64,000 nucleotides of DNA from an uncultured Desulfobulbaceae bacterium (GTDB lineage: Bacteria; Desulfobacterota; Desulfobulbia; Desulfobulbales; Desulfocapsaceae). The stretch covers positions 38,149 to 102,148 of the forward strand of contig CAMZKN010000111.1 in NCBI GenBank assembly GCA_947311315.1, written 5' to 3'. Below the pieces are notes generated by a model, which saw nothing but the letters and a program-made list of their open reading frames with translations, had not been told where the DNA came from and searched no databases. Position 1 is the stretch's first letter, and each line of letters begins with the position of its first letter. The position numbers were made by a program, and so were the translations under genes. Shown here in pieces: positions 62,387 to 64,000 of this stretch.

Positions 62387-63205
62387 ATGCAAGACGCAGA
62401 AATAACAATTGATATATCCCCAGACGATATCTGTTCATTTGAGTTCCCGTCAGAGCCGAACTATTTCTCGGACAGTTTGTACGATGCAATGGAACTTATG
62501 ACTGCTGGACAATACAAGGATGCCGAACCAATCTTACGCAATCTTACCTCAACCTGCCCGGATCACATTGACGCAATTTTTCACCTCGCCCTGGTTATGA
62601 AGCACACCGGCAGATCAATAGAAGCCGTTGCTCTTACTGAATATGCTGTAAATATAGGAAGGTCATACCTCCCTGAAAACTTTAAACCGGGTACACATAA
62701 GATGCCCTGGGGAGTTCTCGACAATAGGGGATACCTTCGCGCATGCCACGGTCTTGGCCTGGAATATCTCGAAAGGAAGAAATACCATAATGCCATAAAA
62801 CTATTCAAAGATATCCTTTTATTAAATCCTCTCGATAACCAGGGAGTTAGGGAATTGGCCATAAAATGCTTTTTTGAATTAAAGGCACCGAAAAGTGTAT
62901 TGGAAATTTGCGACCAGTACCAGGAGGATACTCTTCCGTGCATTTTATGGGGCAGAGCGTTGGCTTGGTATCAACTGAATAGCCTGGATAACGCAGCAAA
63001 ATCTATTGTATTTGCGAAGAACCTCATGCCCAAAGCAGGTAAAAAACTTTTACTTAAAACAAATCCAAAGCCAAAGACATTAAACAACAATACATTTATC
63101 CATGGCGGAAATGATCAGGCGTATTATTATAAGGAAGACTTTGGGAAATACTGGGAAGAAACAGACGGAGCGTTATCTTTTCTGAAGCAACATATGACAA
63201 AATAA
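62387..63205 (+). CDS. TPR-repeat protein, 272 aa
   Basis: The middle of the protein shows TPR-type helices (YDAMELMTAGQYKDAEPILRNL, HIDAIFHLALVMKHTGRSIEA, CHGLGLEYLERKKYHNAIKLF). The C-terminal part has GRALAWYQLNSLDNAAKSIV and an aromatic, acidic tail (YYYKEDFGKYWEETDG). TPR proteins act as protein-protein adaptors. Whether it is host DNA or a prophage moron depends on the unresolved phage end. Confidence 0.7.
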   Translation: MQDAEITIDISPDDICSFEFPSEPNYFSDSLYDAMELMTAGQYKDAEPILRNLTSTCPDHIDAIFHLALVMKHTGRSIEAVALTEYAVNIGRSYLPENFKPGTHKMPWGVLDNRGYLRACHGLGLEYLERKKYHNAIKLFKDILLLNPLDNQGVRELAIKCFFELKAPKSVLEICDQYQEDTLPCILWGRALAWYQLNSLDNAAKSIVFAKNLMPKAGKKLLLKTNPKPKTLNNNTFIHGGNDQAYYYKEDFGKYWEETDGALSFLKQHMTK

Positions 63206-63371
63206 TACTGGTTTCAAAACAAACGTAAAATAGACAAATTTCACTCAATTTATTTTTCACTCTGTTGAAACCAGTTCAAACAACCTTTATATACTTTTCC
63301 TTAACCATTTCAAACTCTTTTAAACCACAGTCCCTTATAAACACTACTCTCAATACATTTACACCCCTACA
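63206..63371. other. AT-rich DNA with an 11-bp inverted repeat, candidate prophage left-end region
   Basis: ACTGGTTTCAA (63207-63217) and TTGAAACCAGT (63265-63275) form a perfect 11-bp inverted repeat 47 bp apart. Several TTTCAAA-type words follow up to 63360. It could be the TPR-gene terminator, or transposase-binding sites at the phage left end. Confidence 0.4.
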
Positions 63372-63441
63372 CGAGGTTTGAAACCTCTTGTGTAGCGCGT
63401 CGCGAGGTTTGAAACCTCTTGTGCAACTTTCTTCCTGCCTC
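63372..63441. repeat. GC-rich dispersed repeat, right copy
   Basis: Contains ACGAGGTTTGAAACCTCTTG twice around TGTAGCGCGTCGCG, then GTGCAACTTTCTTCCTGCCT. Related in the same order and orientation to 25961..26050. GAGGTTTGAAACCTC is a near-perfect palindrome. Confidence 0.8.
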
Positions 63442-63487
63442 TCATTGAATTTATCGCCCTTCGGACGGATTTTAAAAAGACAATGTC

Positions 63488-63585
63488 GAATGTCGAACAA
63501 GGAATATCGAATATCAATCGGAATAAAAAACAACGGCTCAAGGGCTTTTCCCCTTCTGCTGTTCAATATTCCTTGTTCGACATTC
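63488..63585. repeat. 20-bp perfect inverted repeat of a dispersed intergenic element
   Basis: GAATGTCGAACAAGGAATAT (63488-63507) and its exact complement at 63566-63585. This is the FDIRYSLFDI-type word seen in many deltaproteobacterial intergenic repeats. It is non-coding. Confidence 0.75.
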
Positions 63586-64000
63586 GTCTTTTACCGTTCG
63601 GGTATTTATTTTCGAGCTTCCTAAAAAATGAATACTACTCTGACACATGGGGGTGGTCAAAAGGCAAAGATAAACATTCTTCAGGTCTTACCGGTAGGTG
63701 CGCTTCGTGAGGCACTTACGTCTATAATTTTAACATCGGGATAATCAGGGAATTCATTTAGGTAGTAGCCGGTAGTTGAGGTTCTTTGTTATCGCGTCAA
63801 GCAAGTTTTAGGTTTTTCGGTTATACGTTTTTTAGGTTATATTGTTACTGCTAATGCCCCGAACATTTTTGCCTACTTCCGATCAGGGTGATTTAACCCT
63901 AACCCAGTTCTTATACAACTTTAAAAGGTTACATTTACAATTGGACATATTGCTCAAAATAAGATACAGTTAATTGACCTATAAATCTTCTTGTGAGATA
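63586..64000. other. Intergenic DNA to the window edge
   Basis: AT-rich. A hairpin-like GTAGGTGC...GCACTTAC lies near 63695-63720. A minus-strand stretch near 63690-63775 reads as a short coding-like fragment (YYLNEFPDYPDVKIIDVS) bounded by stops; it is probably a remnant. No gene is supported. Confidence 0.35.

Noticed and set aside
25961..63441. The flanking GC-rich repeats as terminal inverted repeats of the Mu-like phage
   Set aside because: The two copies are in direct, not inverted, orientation, and they share sequence on both sides of the palindrome, so they are better read as a dispersed repeat.
63276..63710. Several short frames reading FDIRYSLFDI-type peptides
   Set aside because: These are translations of a dispersed intergenic inverted repeat, a known source of false small genes.

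Overview
The window looks like a chromosomal segment of a sulfate-reducing Desulfobacterota bacterium, probably a Desulfobulbales-type organism. The best marker is a DsrC sulfur carrier with both C-terminal-arm cysteines (3012..3329). A fused SUMT/uroporphyrinogen-III synthase, a hom-apgM pair and deltaproteobacteria-type dispersed intergenic repeats fit this. The taxonomic call is inference; no rRNA or ribosomal protein gene is present.

Region A (1..19333) is core chromosome. It holds the start of an ABC-F ATPase, an M23 peptidase-bactofilin pair for envelope morphogenesis, a zinc-ribbon/ATP-grasp pair, dsrC, a PpiD-like periplasmic foldase, a divergent pair made of a catalytically degenerate serine recombinase and a 1389-aa SNF2 ATPase, a hybrid histidine kinase, a CULT (cereblon-like) protein, cobA-hemD, adk, a hom-apgM-ybgC operon and an initiator tRNA-Met gene with its own promoter.

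Region B (19286..25891) is a 6.6-kb integrative element in the 3' half of the tRNA-fMet gene. It is bounded by a perfect 53-bp direct repeat (attL/attR) and carries a tyrosine integrase, an AlpA-like HTH protein, a replication initiator, a small-terminase-like protein and a PD-(D/E)XK nuclease-like cargo gene. This gene set resembles phage satellites (PICI/P4-like). Five copies of GGTTCCATG near the two ends look like integrase arm sites.

Region C (about 26051 to at least 61740) is a near-complete Mu-like transposable prophage in reverse orientation. From right to left it has a repressor (+ strand), early regulators, MuA transposase, MuB ATPase, DUF3164, GemA and Mor, two terminators around a lipoprotein moron, lysis genes, Mu-type terminase and portal (fused to the MuF minor head protein), protease/scaffold, a lambda-type decoration protein and capsid, and a long-tailed (siphovirus-type) tail module with a lambda-like -1 frameshift signal GGGAAAG between the tail chaperones. 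The distal end holds tail-fibre-like proteins, several with Sec signal peptides, and an unusual zinc-knuckle/NUMOD4/HNH-like/sigma-region-2-like protein.

Region D (61741..64000) carries a small exported protein, a TPR protein and repeat-rich intergenic DNA. The exact prophage left end is not resolved. A repeat family built on TGTAGCGCGTCGCGAGG and the palindrome GAGGTTTGAAACCTC occurs in direct orientation on both sides of the prophage (25961..26050 and 63372..63441).
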